50,542 bases of DNA, taken from contig SZPH01000016.1 of the NCBI GenBank assembly GCA_030263615.1, positions 1-50,542 of the forward strand. The letters are read 5' to 3'. This DNA is from Villigracilis sp900696595 (GTDB lineage: Bacteria > Chloroflexota > Anaerolineae > Anaerolineales > Villigracilaceae). Numbering within the stretch: position 1 is the stretch's first letter; each line of letters begins with the position of its first letter. The notes beneath the pieces were generated by a model, which ran no database searches, was not told the DNA's origin, and saw nothing but the letters and a program-made list of their open reading frames with translations. Made by a program: the position numbers and the translations under genes. Below are positions 30,930-39,270 of the stretch, piece after piece.

Positions 30930-32036
30930 CTAAACTTTGTATTCGGATTGCGTTTCTCTGACCGCTACATAATTCATCCCGCCCACCTGCCGCGCCAGGC
31001 CTTTCAATTCCATCATCGCCAGCGCGGCGGAGACCTTTTCAATGGGCAGCCCCGCCCGGTTGCGAATCTCGTCCACATGCAAAGGCTCTCCGCCAAGCGC
31101 GTTCAGCACAAGCGCTTCGGTCTCGTCCGAAGGCAAAATCTTCCGCGCCGATTTGCGATCGCTCATGCGCGTCAAATCCAGCGCCTGCATCAGGTCGGCG
31201 GGGGTCAGCAAAGGTTGCGCGCCGTTTTGAATCAAACGATTCGTCCCTTTCGATTGCGGCGCGAAAATACTGCCCGGCACGGCGAAAATTTCGCGTCCCT
31301 GCGCCGCGGCAAATTCAGCCGTGATCAACGCGCCGCTTGTCTCCGCCGCCTCCACAACGACAACCGCCAGCGACAAGCCGGAAATGATCCGGTTGCGAGG
31401 CGGAAAGTTCGAAGCGTCCGGCGGAGTCCCAACCGCATAATCGCTGACGATTGCGCCGCGTTCCATCATCTGTTCGGCGAGTCCGCGATGTTCCGGCGGG
31501 TAGATCTTATCCACGCCCGAGCCGAGGACCGCCATCGTCCGCCCGCCGGCTTTGAGCGCGGCCTGATGCGCGATTGCATCCACCCCGCGCGCGAGTCCGC
31601 TGACGACGGTGATCCCATTCGCGGCGAGGAAGGAAGCGATCTCCTCCGTCACCTGCCTGCCATAAGGCGTGACCTTGCGCGCGCCGACGATTGCGACCGC
31701 GAACAGATCGTCTGTCAAATATTCGCCGCGGATATACAACACGGGAGGCGGCTGATCTATCTCTTTCAGTCTTGCCGGATAATCTTCGTCCATCCAGGTC
31801 AGGATTTTAATTCCTCCCGCCTCGATCCGCGCCCATACTTGATTCAAATCAATTTGCCTTCTCGCCCCGACGACTTTCTCCGCCAACTTCGCCCCCAAGC
31901 CCGATTCAACCAATTCCGCCGCCCCGGCATTCCAGGCAGATTCAAGGTCGCCAAAATGCGCGACCAGAGCCTGCATACGCACCGCGCCGATGCCCTTGAT
32001 AAGATTGAAACCGATCCAGTATTTCTTTTCGTCCAT
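30930..32036 (-). CDS. DNA-processing protein DprA (Smf)
   Basis: 368 residues from ATG 32036; an in-frame ATG at 32054 overlaps the -10 box TACAAT and is less likely. DprA binds single-stranded DNA and loads RecA during natural transformation. An N-terminal helix-hairpin-helix (LIKGIGAVRMQALVAHFGDL) is followed by the Rossmann-like core: VAIVGARKVTPYGRQVTEEI, VSGLARGVDAIAHQAAL, VLGSGVDKIYPPEH, FPPRNRIISGLS and AETSGALITAEFAAAQGREI, with GTNRLIQNGA. A winged-helix C terminus (VLNALGGEPLHVDEIRNRAG) completes the usual length. It is divergent from ricT with only about 75 bp between, and heads dprA-manC-topA. Confidence 0.95.
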   Translation of the reverse strand: MDEKKYWIGFNLIKGIGAVRMQALVAHFGDLESAWNAGAAELVESGLGAKLAEKVVGARRQIDLNQVWARIEAGGIKILTWMDEDYPARLKEIDQPPPVLYIRGEYLTDDLFAVAIVGARKVTPYGRQVTEEIASFLAANGITVVSGLARGVDAIAHQAALKAGGRTMAVLGSGVDKIYPPEHRGLAEQMMERGAIVSDYAVGTPPDASNFPPRNRIISGLSLAVVVVEAAETSGALITAEFAAAQGREIFAVPGSIFAPQSKGTNRLIQNGAQPLLTPADLMQALDLTRMSDRKSARKILPSDETEALVLNALGGEPLHVDEIRNRAGLPIEKVSAALAMMELKGLARQVGGMNYVAVRETQSEYKV

Positions 32037-32044
32037 GCGCGGAG

Positions 32045-32050
32045 ATTGTA
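32045..32050 (-). promoter_or_regulatory. -10 box of dprA
   Basis: TACAAT on the minus strand, eight bases before the ATG at 32036; no ribosome site, so leaderless initiation is likely. Confidence 0.4.
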
Positions 32051-32098
32051 TCATCCCCCGCCTTTGCGGATCAAAACCATCCTTCGCTCCACCTCAGG

Positions 32099-32104
32099 TA
32101 TAAT
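32099..32104 (+). promoter_or_regulatory. -10 box of ricT
   Basis: TATAAT, seven bases (TCCCGCC) before the ATG at 32112. The gene has no ribosome site and looks leaderless. Confidence 0.5.
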
Positions 32105-32111
32105 TCCCGCC

Positions 32112-33047
32112 ATGCAAACAGACATAAAAAATATTATCGGTGTGCGTTTCAATCCCATCGGCAAGGTCTACCATTTCGACTCCTCCTCCCTGCCCGACTT
32201 GAAGACCGGCGAATACGTCATCGTGGACACTTCACGCGGAAGACATCTCGGCGAGGTCGTGCAATTACTGGGCGAAATTCCACCCAAGCCCGAAGGCGGC
32301 TGGAAATCCGTCGAACGCCGCGCCACCCCGCGCGACCACCTGCTTCAGCAATCCTGGCGCAACAAACAGATCGAAGCCATGATCTCCTGCCGCGCCCGCG
32401 CCTCGGAGTTGAGATTGCTTGAAAAGATCAAAATCGTCGCCGCCGAATACAACTACGACGGCTCGCGCCTGGCGTTCCTCTTCAGCACAGGCGAAGAGGA
32501 AAAGGTGGACCTTAAATCCCTGCGCCGCGACATGGCGGAGAAATATCCCAACACCCATGTCGAGATGCGCCAGATCGGCCCGCGCGATGTGGCAAAACTG
32601 ATCGGCGGCATGGGCGCGTGCGGAATCGAAACCCGCTGTTGCTCCAAATTTCTGACCGAATTCTCCCCCATCTCGATCAAGATGGCGAAGGAACAGGGCA
32701 TCTCGCTCACGCCCGACGAAATCACCGGCATGTGCGGACGCTTGCGCTGCTGCCTGATCTACGAATACGAACAATACGTCGAGGCGCGCAAGACCCTGCC
32801 GAAGCGCAATAAGCGAGTCGTCACGCCCAAAGGCGAGGGCAAGGTCATTGACCTCATGCCGATGAGCGACAAGGTCGTTGTGCTGATCGAAGTCGCCGGC
32901 GAGCGCCCGCAACAGTTCACCTTCCTGCGCGAAGAAATCCAACCCTGGGACGAACTCGAAGCCCTGCGCCGAAAATCCGAAGCGCCCTGCGACCGCCACG
33001 AAGGCGGCGGCTGCAACTGTGGAAAATCGAAAGCCAAGAGGAATTAA
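32112..33047 (+). CDS. PSP1-domain protein RicT/YaaT
   Basis: 311 residues. The PSP1 core begins IIGVRFNPIGKVYHFDSSS and includes LKTGEYVIVDTSRGRHLGEV. In B. subtilis RicT forms the Y-complex with RicA and RicF, which binds [4Fe-4S] clusters and directs RNase Y to mature certain mRNAs. Characteristic cysteines are present: GACGIETRCCSKFL and MCGRLRCCLIYEYEQYVEAR. The C terminus adds a Cys/His-rich tail (PCDRHEGGGCNCGKSK), which could bind another metal. An apparent much longer frame upstream is only the antisense of dprA; the start is fixed by the TATAAT at 32099. Divergent from dprA. Confidence 0.9.
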   Translation: MQTDIKNIIGVRFNPIGKVYHFDSSSLPDLKTGEYVIVDTSRGRHLGEVVQLLGEIPPKPEGGWKSVERRATPRDHLLQQSWRNKQIEAMISCRARASELRLLEKIKIVAAEYNYDGSRLAFLFSTGEEEKVDLKSLRRDMAEKYPNTHVEMRQIGPRDVAKLIGGMGACGIETRCCSKFLTEFSPISIKMAKEQGISLTPDEITGMCGRLRCCLIYEYEQYVEARKTLPKRNKRVVTPKGEGKVIDLMPMSDKVVVLIEVAGERPQQFTFLREEIQPWDELEALRRKSEAPCDRHEGGGCNCGKSKAKRN

Positions 33048-33104
33048 TTTTTCACGAATTGCGAAGCGCGCAATCCGTGATGCCTATCTCGCATCTCGCA
33101 ACCC

Positions 33105-33830
33105 ATGACCTCCCCTACCTGCTGGACCGAACCGCAACGCATCCTCGTTATCCTGGCTCACCCCGACGACCCGGAATTCTTTTGCGGCGCAACCCTCGCC
33201 AAATGGGCGCGCGAAGGTCATACCATTCAATATCTTTTACTGACCTGCGGCGACAAGGGATTCAACCCCGCCACCATGCCGGATATGACGCCCGACAAAC
33301 TGTGCGGGATTCGACACGCGGAACAGGCCGAAGCCGCCAAAGTCATCGGAGCCGCACCGCCTCTCTTCCTGGACCTCCCGGACGGATACCTGATCCCAGA
33401 CCTGAATCTCCGCCGGGACGTTGTACGCGAAATTCGCAAACACAGACCGGACATCCTCGTCACCTGCGACCCGCAGAATCTCTTTGCTCTCTACGGAATC
33501 AACCACCCCGACCACCGCGCCTGCGGACAGATCGTCCTCGACGCGGTCTTCCCCGCCGCCGGAAACCCAGCCTACTTTCCCGACCTGCTCGCGCAAGGAT
33601 ACGAACCGCATATGCCAAAGGAAGTCTGGTGCTCGCTCACCAACCAAGCCAACACCGTCCTCGACGTGACCGAATATTGGGATGTCAAAATCCAGGCCGT
33701 CCTCAAACATAAATCACAAGCGCAGGACGCCGACAAACTCACCGAACGCCTGAAATCAAGAAGAACCGAAGACAGCACGGATGAAAACCCGCGCTATGAA
33801 GAAAAATTTCGAGTGGTGAAGTATTCGTGA
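33105..33830 (+). CDS. PIG-L family (LmbE-like) N-deacetylase
   Basis: 241 residues, cytoplasmic. PIG-L enzymes are zinc-dependent deacetylases of N-acetylglucosaminyl groups (for example MshB, BshB, lipid-linked GlcNAc). The zinc motif AHPDDPEF (residues about 18-25) and the second ligand motif HPDHRACGQ are both present, with LLLTCGDKG between. The catalytic Asp is in PDD. The substrate cannot be assigned; thiol or glycan metabolism are usual. No ribosome site is visible before the ATG, and a short heptamer tract (about 33076-33104) ends at the start codon. Length is normal. Confidence 0.9.
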   Translation: MTSPTCWTEPQRILVILAHPDDPEFFCGATLAKWAREGHTIQYLLLTCGDKGFNPATMPDMTPDKLCGIRHAEQAEAAKVIGAAPPLFLDLPDGYLIPDLNLRRDVVREIRKHRPDILVTCDPQNLFALYGINHPDHRACGQIVLDAVFPAAGNPAYFPDLLAQGYEPHMPKEVWCSLTNQANTVLDVTEYWDVKIQAVLKHKSQAQDADKLTERLKSRRTEDSTDENPRYEEKFRVVKYS

Positions 33831-33965
33831 ATGAAGCGCGACGAAAAACGCGTGATGAGAAATAAGTAACGAGAGATGAGAAACGAAAAGCGAGGGGGAA
33901 GAATCCGTGATGCCTAACTCGTAACCCGCATCTGGTAACTCGCCTTCGTAACTCGTATCTCAAGG
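33831..33965. repeat. Inverted heptamer arrays between PIG-L and M20 genes
   Basis: A purine-rich arm in 7-base register (TGATGAG, AAATAAG, TAACGAG, AGATGAG, AAACGAA, AAGCGAG) is followed by a pyrimidine-rich arm (TAACTCG, TAACCCG, CATCTGG, TAACTCG, then TAACTCG, TATCTCA). The two could pair imperfectly. The word AATCCGTGATGCCTA recurs at 33071 and 33901. Confidence 0.7.
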
Positions 33966-33971
33966 AGCCCC

Positions 33972-35168
33972 ATGAACCCCTTCCTCAAACAAGCCCAGGA
34001 ACTATTCCCCTACACCCAAGCCCTGCGGCGCGACTTTCACATGCACCCCGAACTGGGATTCAACGAAATCCGCACGGGCGGCATTGTGGCGAAAGAACTC
34101 GAGAGCCTCGGCATCGAAGTGACCAAGGGCGTCGGCAAGACCGGCGTCGTCGGCTATCTCGAAGGCGCAAAACCCGGCCCGGTCATTCTGCTGCGCTTCG
34201 ACATGGACGCCCTGCCCATCGCCGAAGACACCGGCGCGGAATATGCCTCGCAAACCCCCGGTGTAATGCACGCCTGCGGACATGACGGTCATACCGCCAT
34301 CGGCTTGACCGTCGCAAAAATATTGAACGAAAGAAAAAACGAACTGGCGGGCAGCGTCAAATTCTGTTTCCAGCCCTCCGAAGAGGGAACGAACGGCGAA
34401 GAAATCGGCGGCGCGTTGATGATGATGCGCGACGGCGTGCTGGAAAGCCCCAAAGTGGAAAAGACCCTCTCGCTTCACATCTGGAACGACAAACCGCTGG
34501 GATGGGTCCACGTCGCCGAAGGTCCCGTCATGGCGGGCGCGGATCTGTTCGTCGTCAAACTGACCGGCAGCGGCGGGCACGGAGCCGCGCCCCAAACCGC
34601 AATTGACCCGATCGTCTGCGCCGCGCAGATCGTCGCGGCATTGCAAACCATCGTCTCGCGCAACATCGAACCGCTCAAACCCGCCGTCGTCAGCGTCACA
34701 TCCGTTCACAGCGGCACGGCTTTCAACATCATCCCGCAGACCGCCGAATTAAACGGAACCATCCGCACTTTCGAGCCGGAGATCAGGAAGAAAACGCATG
34801 AACGCTTCGAGCAGATCGTCCGCGGCGTTGCGCAAGCCATGAACTGTAAAGCCGAAATAACCGTCAAGCAAGTCACCGCGCCGGTCATCAACAACGGCGC
34901 AGTCGCCGCAAGCGTCTTCAACACGGCGCAAACGCTTTTCCCGCAGACCGAGATCTCGACCAACGCCTATCTCACCATGGGCGCCGAGGATATGGGATAC
35001 ATGCAGGAAAAGGCCGACGGCTGTTATTTCTTCATCGGCTCGGCGAACGCGGAAAAGAATCTCAATTACAATCACCATCACCCCAAATTCGATTTCGACG
35101 AAACCGCGATGGTCGCGGGAGTCGCATTGATGGCGTCCGCCGCGGCGGATTTGCTGAAAGGAAAATGA
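33972..35168 (+). CDS. M20 family amidohydrolase (hippuricase-type)
   Basis: 398 residues, ribosome site AAGGAG before ATG. Family motifs are RRDFHMHPELGFNE, LLRFDMDALPIAEDTG, MHACGHDGHTAIGLTVA and FQPSEEGTNG, giving the metal ligands (Cys/His in ACGHDGH, the Glu pair in PSEEG) and catalytic base. The dimerisation domain lies near GADLFVVKLTGSGGHGAAPQ. The C-terminal His is in YNHHHPKFDFDE. Such enzymes cleave N-acyl or N-carbamoyl amino acids, for example hippurate or N-acetyl-amino acids. No signal peptide. Followed within five bases by a FecR-type lipoprotein gene. Confidence 0.93.
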   Translation: MNPFLKQAQELFPYTQALRRDFHMHPELGFNEIRTGGIVAKELESLGIEVTKGVGKTGVVGYLEGAKPGPVILLRFDMDALPIAEDTGAEYASQTPGVMHACGHDGHTAIGLTVAKILNERKNELAGSVKFCFQPSEEGTNGEEIGGALMMMRDGVLESPKVEKTLSLHIWNDKPLGWVHVAEGPVMAGADLFVVKLTGSGGHGAAPQTAIDPIVCAAQIVAALQTIVSRNIEPLKPAVVSVTSVHSGTAFNIIPQTAELNGTIRTFEPEIRKKTHERFEQIVRGVAQAMNCKAEITVKQVTAPVINNGAVAASVFNTAQTLFPQTEISTNAYLTMGAEDMGYMQEKADGCYFFIGSANAEKNLNYNHHHPKFDFDETAMVAGVALMASAAADLLKGK

Positions 35169-35172
35169 TTCG

Positions 35173-36123
35173 ATGAGGAAAATTTCCGCGTTTCTTCTCC
35201 TGACGTTTGCGCTGGGCGCCTGCGCTTCGGGCGCCGCTTCCGCCCCGACCGAATCCACCGATCCCGCCGCTGGGACGGAGCCCACAGTCCCAACTGAGTC
35301 CGCGCCTTCAGAAAACAGCGACCCGCCCCCGGCGGAGAGAGAAGCGGTCTTATCCGAATTCGAGAACGAAGTCGTTGCGAGGGAATCTGCCGAGGGCGAA
35401 TACATCCCCGCCGAAGTCGGGTTCGTCATTCAAACCGGCGGAGGGTTGCAGACCGGGGCAAACGGGCGCGCGCGGATGGATTTGAATCCCGAAGGGACGA
35501 TCGTGCGCGTTGCGCCGAACTCCGCGTTCACACTGCCCGAAGTGACAAACGACGGCGGCGAACCGAAGACAAGCGTCGAACTTTTCTTTGGAAAGATTTT
35601 CATTTTGCTGAACGGCGGTTCGCTCGACGTGCAGACTCCCTCCGGCGTGGCTTCGGTGCGCGGCAGTTTGTTGAGCGTGAGTTTCAATCCTGCCACAGGA
35701 CGCGTGCAAGCCGCATGTCTTGAAGGTCACTGCGCCTTGATCAATCAAAGCGGCGAAACGGTGGAACTGGAGGAAGGCGAATCCGGTTATGTGGATGAAA
35801 GCGGCGGGATTGTCGAGCTCGACGGTATAGATCGGGACGAAGTTTTGGAGTGGCTCGAAGAAGCGCCGGAACTGGGCGAGTTTCTCGAGGAACTTCCCGA
35901 CCCGGAATCCTTCCCTGAGATAGAGGATTTCGAAATGTTCGAATTTGACCCCGCTGAATTTTTCGATGAAACGTACGCTGAAGACGGTTTCTTCAGTTTT
36001 GACGAGGAAATTCCGCTCGAGGATGGAGACTTCATAGAAGAGACGGATGTGCCAGACGAGGGCGATCCAACGGGCGGCGACGGCGGAGGCGATCCAACGG
36101 GCGGCGACGGCGGAGACGAGTGA
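35173..36123 (+). CDS. FecR-domain lipoprotein with acidic C-terminal tail
   Basis: 316 residues. Signal peptide with lipobox LGAC (Cys about 17), then a Pro/Thr/Glu linker. Residues about 80-210 form a FecR domain: LQTGANGRARMDLNPEGTIV, ELFFGKIFILLN, DVQTPSGVASVRGSLLSVSF, CLEGHCAL. FecR normally transmits signals to an anti-sigma factor or sigma factor, but none is encoded nearby, so this is a stand-alone FecR protein of the kind seen on many Chloroflexota surfaces. From about residue 225 the chain is extremely acidic (many Glu/Asp with Phe) and ends with Gly/Asp repeats DPTGGDGGG. That tail could bind cations. The stop overlaps the next gene's start. Confidence 0.75.
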   Translation: MRKISAFLLLTFALGACASGAASAPTESTDPAAGTEPTVPTESAPSENSDPPPAEREAVLSEFENEVVARESAEGEYIPAEVGFVIQTGGGLQTGANGRARMDLNPEGTIVRVAPNSAFTLPEVTNDGGEPKTSVELFFGKIFILLNGGSLDVQTPSGVASVRGSLLSVSFNPATGRVQAACLEGHCALINQSGETVELEEGESGYVDESGGIVELDGIDRDEVLEWLEEAPELGEFLEELPDPESFPEIEDFEMFEFDPAEFFDETYAEDGFFSFDEEIPLEDGDFIEETDVPDEGDPTGGDGGGDPTGGDGGDE

Positions 36124-36710
36124 TGAGGCGCGCAGGAAAATGGGCGCTCGGCGCGGCGTTGACTGCGGCGGCGGCGTTTGCCGCGTATCAATCTTCGTCG
36201 GCGCCGGGAGCCGTTGCGCCCACTGAGGAGTTCGTCGAATCCGTCGTTGTTAGCGAGCCGGCTGTCGTAACGGAATCGCCGATCTCAGATCAGCCCTGCG
36301 GTTATCAATGGGCGACCGAGGACATGCCCGAATTGACTGCGGAAATTGATGTCGCGGTCAAAAGGTTGAACCCCGAAGCGTCGGCGCGGGCGCAGGCGTT
36401 CGGCGAGAATTGCGTCCGCGCCGACGGCTCATCCACTTTCGGCGCGATGGAGACGGATTTCTATGTCACGCTCCCGACGGACGACCTGACCAAAGAGGAA
36501 GATTTCGGCAATTGGATTTCGCAAGTCATGGGGGTTGCGATCGAAATTCCGCGCGAACGCTTACAGGGACCCAATTACGGCTTTGTCGAATTCACCTTCG
36601 AGCAGAGCGAAGCCGAGCGCGTCATCCTCCGCGTCCCCATCCAACGGTATCTCGACGAGGCGCGGGGTAAATCCGGCGCGGAGTTGTTTCGGATGTTTTA
36701 TCAGCCGTAG
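36123..36710 (+). CDS. Secreted protein of unknown function downstream of the FecR lipoprotein
   Basis: 195 residues from ATG 36123, which overlaps the upstream TGA (TGATG). An N-terminal hydrophobic segment (WALGAALTAAAAFAAYQ) is a signal or anchor. A Val/Glu-rich linker with CGYQWATEDMPE follows, then a globular domain of about 120 residues with ASARAQAFGENCVRADGSS and FYVTLPTDDLTKEED, FEQSEAERVILRVPIQRYL. The two Cys residues may form a disulfide. I do not recognise a family. It is coupled to the FecR protein and probably works with it at the cell surface. A strong terminator follows at 36726. Confidence 0.65.
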   Translation: MRRAGKWALGAALTAAAAFAAYQSSSAPGAVAPTEEFVESVVVSEPAVVTESPISDQPCGYQWATEDMPELTAEIDVAVKRLNPEASARAQAFGENCVRADGSSTFGAMETDFYVTLPTDDLTKEEDFGNWISQVMGVAIEIPRERLQGPNYGFVEFTFEQSEAERVILRVPIQRYLDEARGKSGAELFRMFYQP

Positions 36711-36725
36711 GCGAGCCAAACGACG

Positions 36726-36761
36726 AATATAAAAGCCGCGCAGTTGCGCGGCTTTTATATT
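36726..36761. terminator. Strong bidirectional terminator
   Basis: Arms AATATAAAAGCCGCGCA and TGCGCGGCTTTTATATT are a perfect 17-bp inverted repeat around GT. It stands between convergent genes (36123-36710 plus, folD minus) and has A/T tracts on both sides. Confidence 0.9.
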
Positions 36762-36774
36762 CCAGCCTGTCAAC

Positions 36775-37686
36775 TTACTTGTCTTGAATCTCCGCCGCCC
36801 TGAAGGTGTTCGCCATCAACATGGCGATGGTCATGGGTCCCACTCCGCCGGGGACGGGGGTGATGAATCCGGCGACTTCCTTAGCCTCTTCAAAGTTTAC
36901 GTCGCCGACCAGTTTTTGCATGGGTTTGCCGGTCTTCTGGCTGATCACCGGGGAGCCGTCCGGGTTGAGTTTTGGGATGCCGTTGATGCCCACGTCAATG
37001 ACCGCCGCGCCGGGTTTGATCCAATCGCCGCGCACCATCTCAGCCCTGCCTATCGCGGCGATGACGATGTCCGCGTCGCGCAACACGGCGGGGATATCCC
37101 TTGTCTTCGAGTGGACGACGGTCACCGTGGCGTTCTCCTTGATCAGCAACAACGCCGCCGGCATACCGACGATGTTCGAGCGCCCCAGCACAACGGCATT
37201 TGCGCCTGCGATTTTCACGCCCGCTTCCTTGAGCAGGTAGATGCATCCATAAGGCGTGCAGGGGACGAAGAGCGGCACGCGTCCTCTTTGGGCGAGGCGC
37301 CCGAGGTTGATCGGCGAGAATCCGTCCACGTCCTTTTCGATGCTGATGAGCGAAAGTACGCGCTCTTCATCGAGGTGATCCGGAAGGGGTAACTGGACAA
37401 GGATGCCGTTCACCTTCGGGTCGGCATTCAACTCACGGATGAGTTTTTCGAGGTCCGCCTGCGAAATATCCGCGGGGACGGGGCGATGGAAGGAGGTCAT
37501 GCCCAGTTCGGCGCAAGCCTTCTGTTTCATGCTGACGTAAGTCGCGGAATCGATCCGGTCGCCGACCAGCACCGTCGCCAGCCCCGGCTGGGACTTGCCC
37601 GCCGCCAGCCGTTTTGCCGTTTTTTCCTTTACTTCATCGCGCACCTTTTGCGCGATGGCGGTTCCGTCTATCAATTGAGCGGTCAT
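36775..37686 (-). CDS. Bifunctional methylenetetrahydrofolate dehydrogenase/cyclohydrolase FolD
   Basis: 303 residues, start preceded by AAGGAG. Converts 5,10-methylene-THF to 10-formyl-THF with NADP+. Catalytic Lys is in YVSMKQKACAELG. Other family stretches are VQLPLPDHLDEERVLSLISIEK, KDVDGFSPINLGRLA, AVVLGRSNIVGMPAALLL and the C-terminal PGGVGPMTIAMLMANT. Length is typical. It is downstream of mtaB on the same strand, with its own promoter (TTATCA-16-TATAAT at 37720-37747) and an inverted repeat upstream. Confidence 0.95.
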   Translation of the reverse strand: MTAQLIDGTAIAQKVRDEVKEKTAKRLAAGKSQPGLATVLVGDRIDSATYVSMKQKACAELGMTSFHRPVPADISQADLEKLIRELNADPKVNGILVQLPLPDHLDEERVLSLISIEKDVDGFSPINLGRLAQRGRVPLFVPCTPYGCIYLLKEAGVKIAGANAVVLGRSNIVGMPAALLLIKENATVTVVHSKTRDIPAVLRDADIVIAAIGRAEMVRGDWIKPGAAVIDVGINGIPKLNPDGSPVISQKTGKPMQKLVGDVNFEEAKEVAGFITPVPGGVGPMTIAMLMANTFRAAEIQDK

Positions 37687-37719
37687 GGGTTGCTCCTTGT
37701 GTTTATGCTTCCATCTAAA

Positions 37720-37776
37720 ATTATAAATTCAGTCGTATATCTGATAAAGTGACATTTGTAACGATAACCGTTATAC
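37720..37776 (-). promoter_or_regulatory. Promoter of folD with an upstream inverted repeat
   Basis: Minus strand TTATCA (37747-37742), 16 bases, TATAAT (37725-37720), and the ATG at 37686 with a ribosome site. Just upstream TAACG-ATAAC-CGTTA (37759-37773) is a short inverted repeat that may be a regulator site. Confidence 0.45.
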
Positions 37777-37889
37777 AGGTTGGCTGGATTTCACTCTTTC
37801 CGAAGTTTCCCTCGAAAACCCCTGCAATTCCCCTGAATCTTCGGGATATTTTTCCTGAGCCGAAGACTCTTATTCCATACGCAGACGAT

Positions 37890-39158
37890 TCAGACGATCT
37901 CCCCGCGAAAAACGCCGTCGTCAGCGTCGTCGAGCCGTACGTTGTCAACCTCGTTCCAGCGCGGCGATGGGGCGACCGCGCCGACGCGCAGGTAGTTGCC
38001 CGTCCAGCCTTCCATGCGCCAGCCGTATTCGCCATATTCGGTCGTGGATTCCCACAGCACGGACATCGTCCGCCCGATGAATCTCTCACGATGGGATTTT
38101 GCGGATTCTTCGAGAGCCTCTTGCAGGATGCGATTGCGCCTCTTTCTTAACTCAGGCTTGATCTGTCCCTTCATCCTTGTCGCCCCCGTGCCGGGACGCG
38201 GCGAATACGAGAAGACGTGCCCGCCGGAGAATTGCATCTCATTCACGAAATCGAGCGTCTGCGAAAATTCTTCGTCCGTCTCGCCGGGGAATCCGGCAAT
38301 CAAGTCAGTAGTAATGGAGACATCCGGGATCACCGAACGAGCAGCCAGGATAAGTTTGCGAAACGATTCGGTCGTGGTCTTGCGCGCCATCCGCTTCAGG
38401 GTGGAATCGCTCCCGGATTGCAGGGGCAGGTGAAGGTGCGGCATGAGGCGGGAATCGCTCCAGAGGGAGAAAAAGCCTTCGTCCAAATCCCAGGGTTCGA
38501 GGGAAGATAATCTCAGGCGTCTTACATCCGTTTCGCGCAACAAGGCTTCAACCAGCCCGCGCAGGCGCGAGTTCAATTCATATCCCCACGAGCCGAGATG
38601 AACGCCGGTGAGGACGATCTCTTTCGAGCCGCCCGCCAGCGCGAAATTAACGTCTTGAACCACATCGCCGAGCGGGCGCGAACGAGCGGCGCCGCGCGCA
38701 ATGGCGGTGACGCAGAACGCGCAGCGATTGTCGCAACCGTCCTGAACTTTGATGAAGGCGCGCGTGCGGCGATGAATTCCGGGGATCGGAACGCGCTCCA
38801 GCGGTTCGAGGTCGAAAGACTCTTTCGGCATTCCGAGAACTTCGGGGACAAGCAGGTCCTTCTTTTCATTTGTGACGACGTATTTGACGTTGGGAAGGAG
38901 CGCCGCTTCCTTCGGCTGAATGGACGTCCAACAGCCTGTGGCGACAATCTCGTTCACGCCCGCGCGCGCAATGGAGCGAAGTTTTCCACGCGAGTCGGAT
39001 GCGGCTTGCGTTGTGACCGCGCAGGTGTTGACCACCGCCATGTCGGCATGGTCGGCGCTTGCCACGATCTCATGCCCCGCCGCGCGGAACTGGCGCGACA
39101 TGCTTTCGATCTCCGCCTGGTTCAGGCGGCATCCGACGGTATCGAGGAAGATTTTCAT
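37890..39158 (-). CDS. tRNA t6A37 methylthiotransferase MtaB
   Basis: 422 residues. MtaB converts t6A to ms2t6A at position 37 of tRNAs reading ANN codons. N-terminal cluster cysteines are in DTVGCRLNQAEIESM, NTCAVTTQAAS and ATGCWTSI. The radical-SAM motif CDNRCAFC lies in IKVQDGCDNRCAFCVTAIARG, and a C-terminal TRAM domain follows (FIGRTMSVLWEST). It is a sister of rimO (24687) but has the MtaB-type GCRLNQAE start. No ribosome site is seen. The 5' region is the heptamer array at 39165-39268, so the array probably forms the 5' UTR or promoter. Confidence 0.93.
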   Translation of the reverse strand: MKIFLDTVGCRLNQAEIESMSRQFRAAGHEIVASADHADMAVVNTCAVTTQAASDSRGKLRSIARAGVNEIVATGCWTSIQPKEAALLPNVKYVVTNEKKDLLVPEVLGMPKESFDLEPLERVPIPGIHRRTRAFIKVQDGCDNRCAFCVTAIARGAARSRPLGDVVQDVNFALAGGSKEIVLTGVHLGSWGYELNSRLRGLVEALLRETDVRRLRLSSLEPWDLDEGFFSLWSDSRLMPHLHLPLQSGSDSTLKRMARKTTTESFRKLILAARSVIPDVSITTDLIAGFPGETDEEFSQTLDFVNEMQFSGGHVFSYSPRPGTGATRMKGQIKPELRKRRNRILQEALEESAKSHRERFIGRTMSVLWESTTEYGEYGWRMEGWTGNYLRVGAVAPSPRWNEVDNVRLDDADDGVFRGEIV

Positions 39159-39164
39159 GGGGTG

Positions 39165-39268
39165 GGTTGGAGAGTAGAGATTAGAGTGGAGAGTAGTTTA
39201 CTAGTTTCTATTCTCTATTCTCTATTCTCTATTCTCAATTCTCTATTCTCAATTCTCTATTCTCCAAA
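39165..39268. repeat. Heptamer arrays upstream of mtaB
   Basis: Left arm purine-rich (AGTAGAG, ATTAGAG, TGGAGAG). Right arm has at least seven units TTCTCTA / TTCTCAA in strict 7-base register. The arms are roughly complementary. The array runs up to the adjacent lipoprotein gene on the right. Confidence 0.85.
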
Positions 39269-39270
39269 CT

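Noticed and set aside
30900..32111. Long upstream extension of ricT
   Set aside because: The extension is the antisense of dprA. The PSP1 domain begins at 32112 and is preceded by TATAAT.
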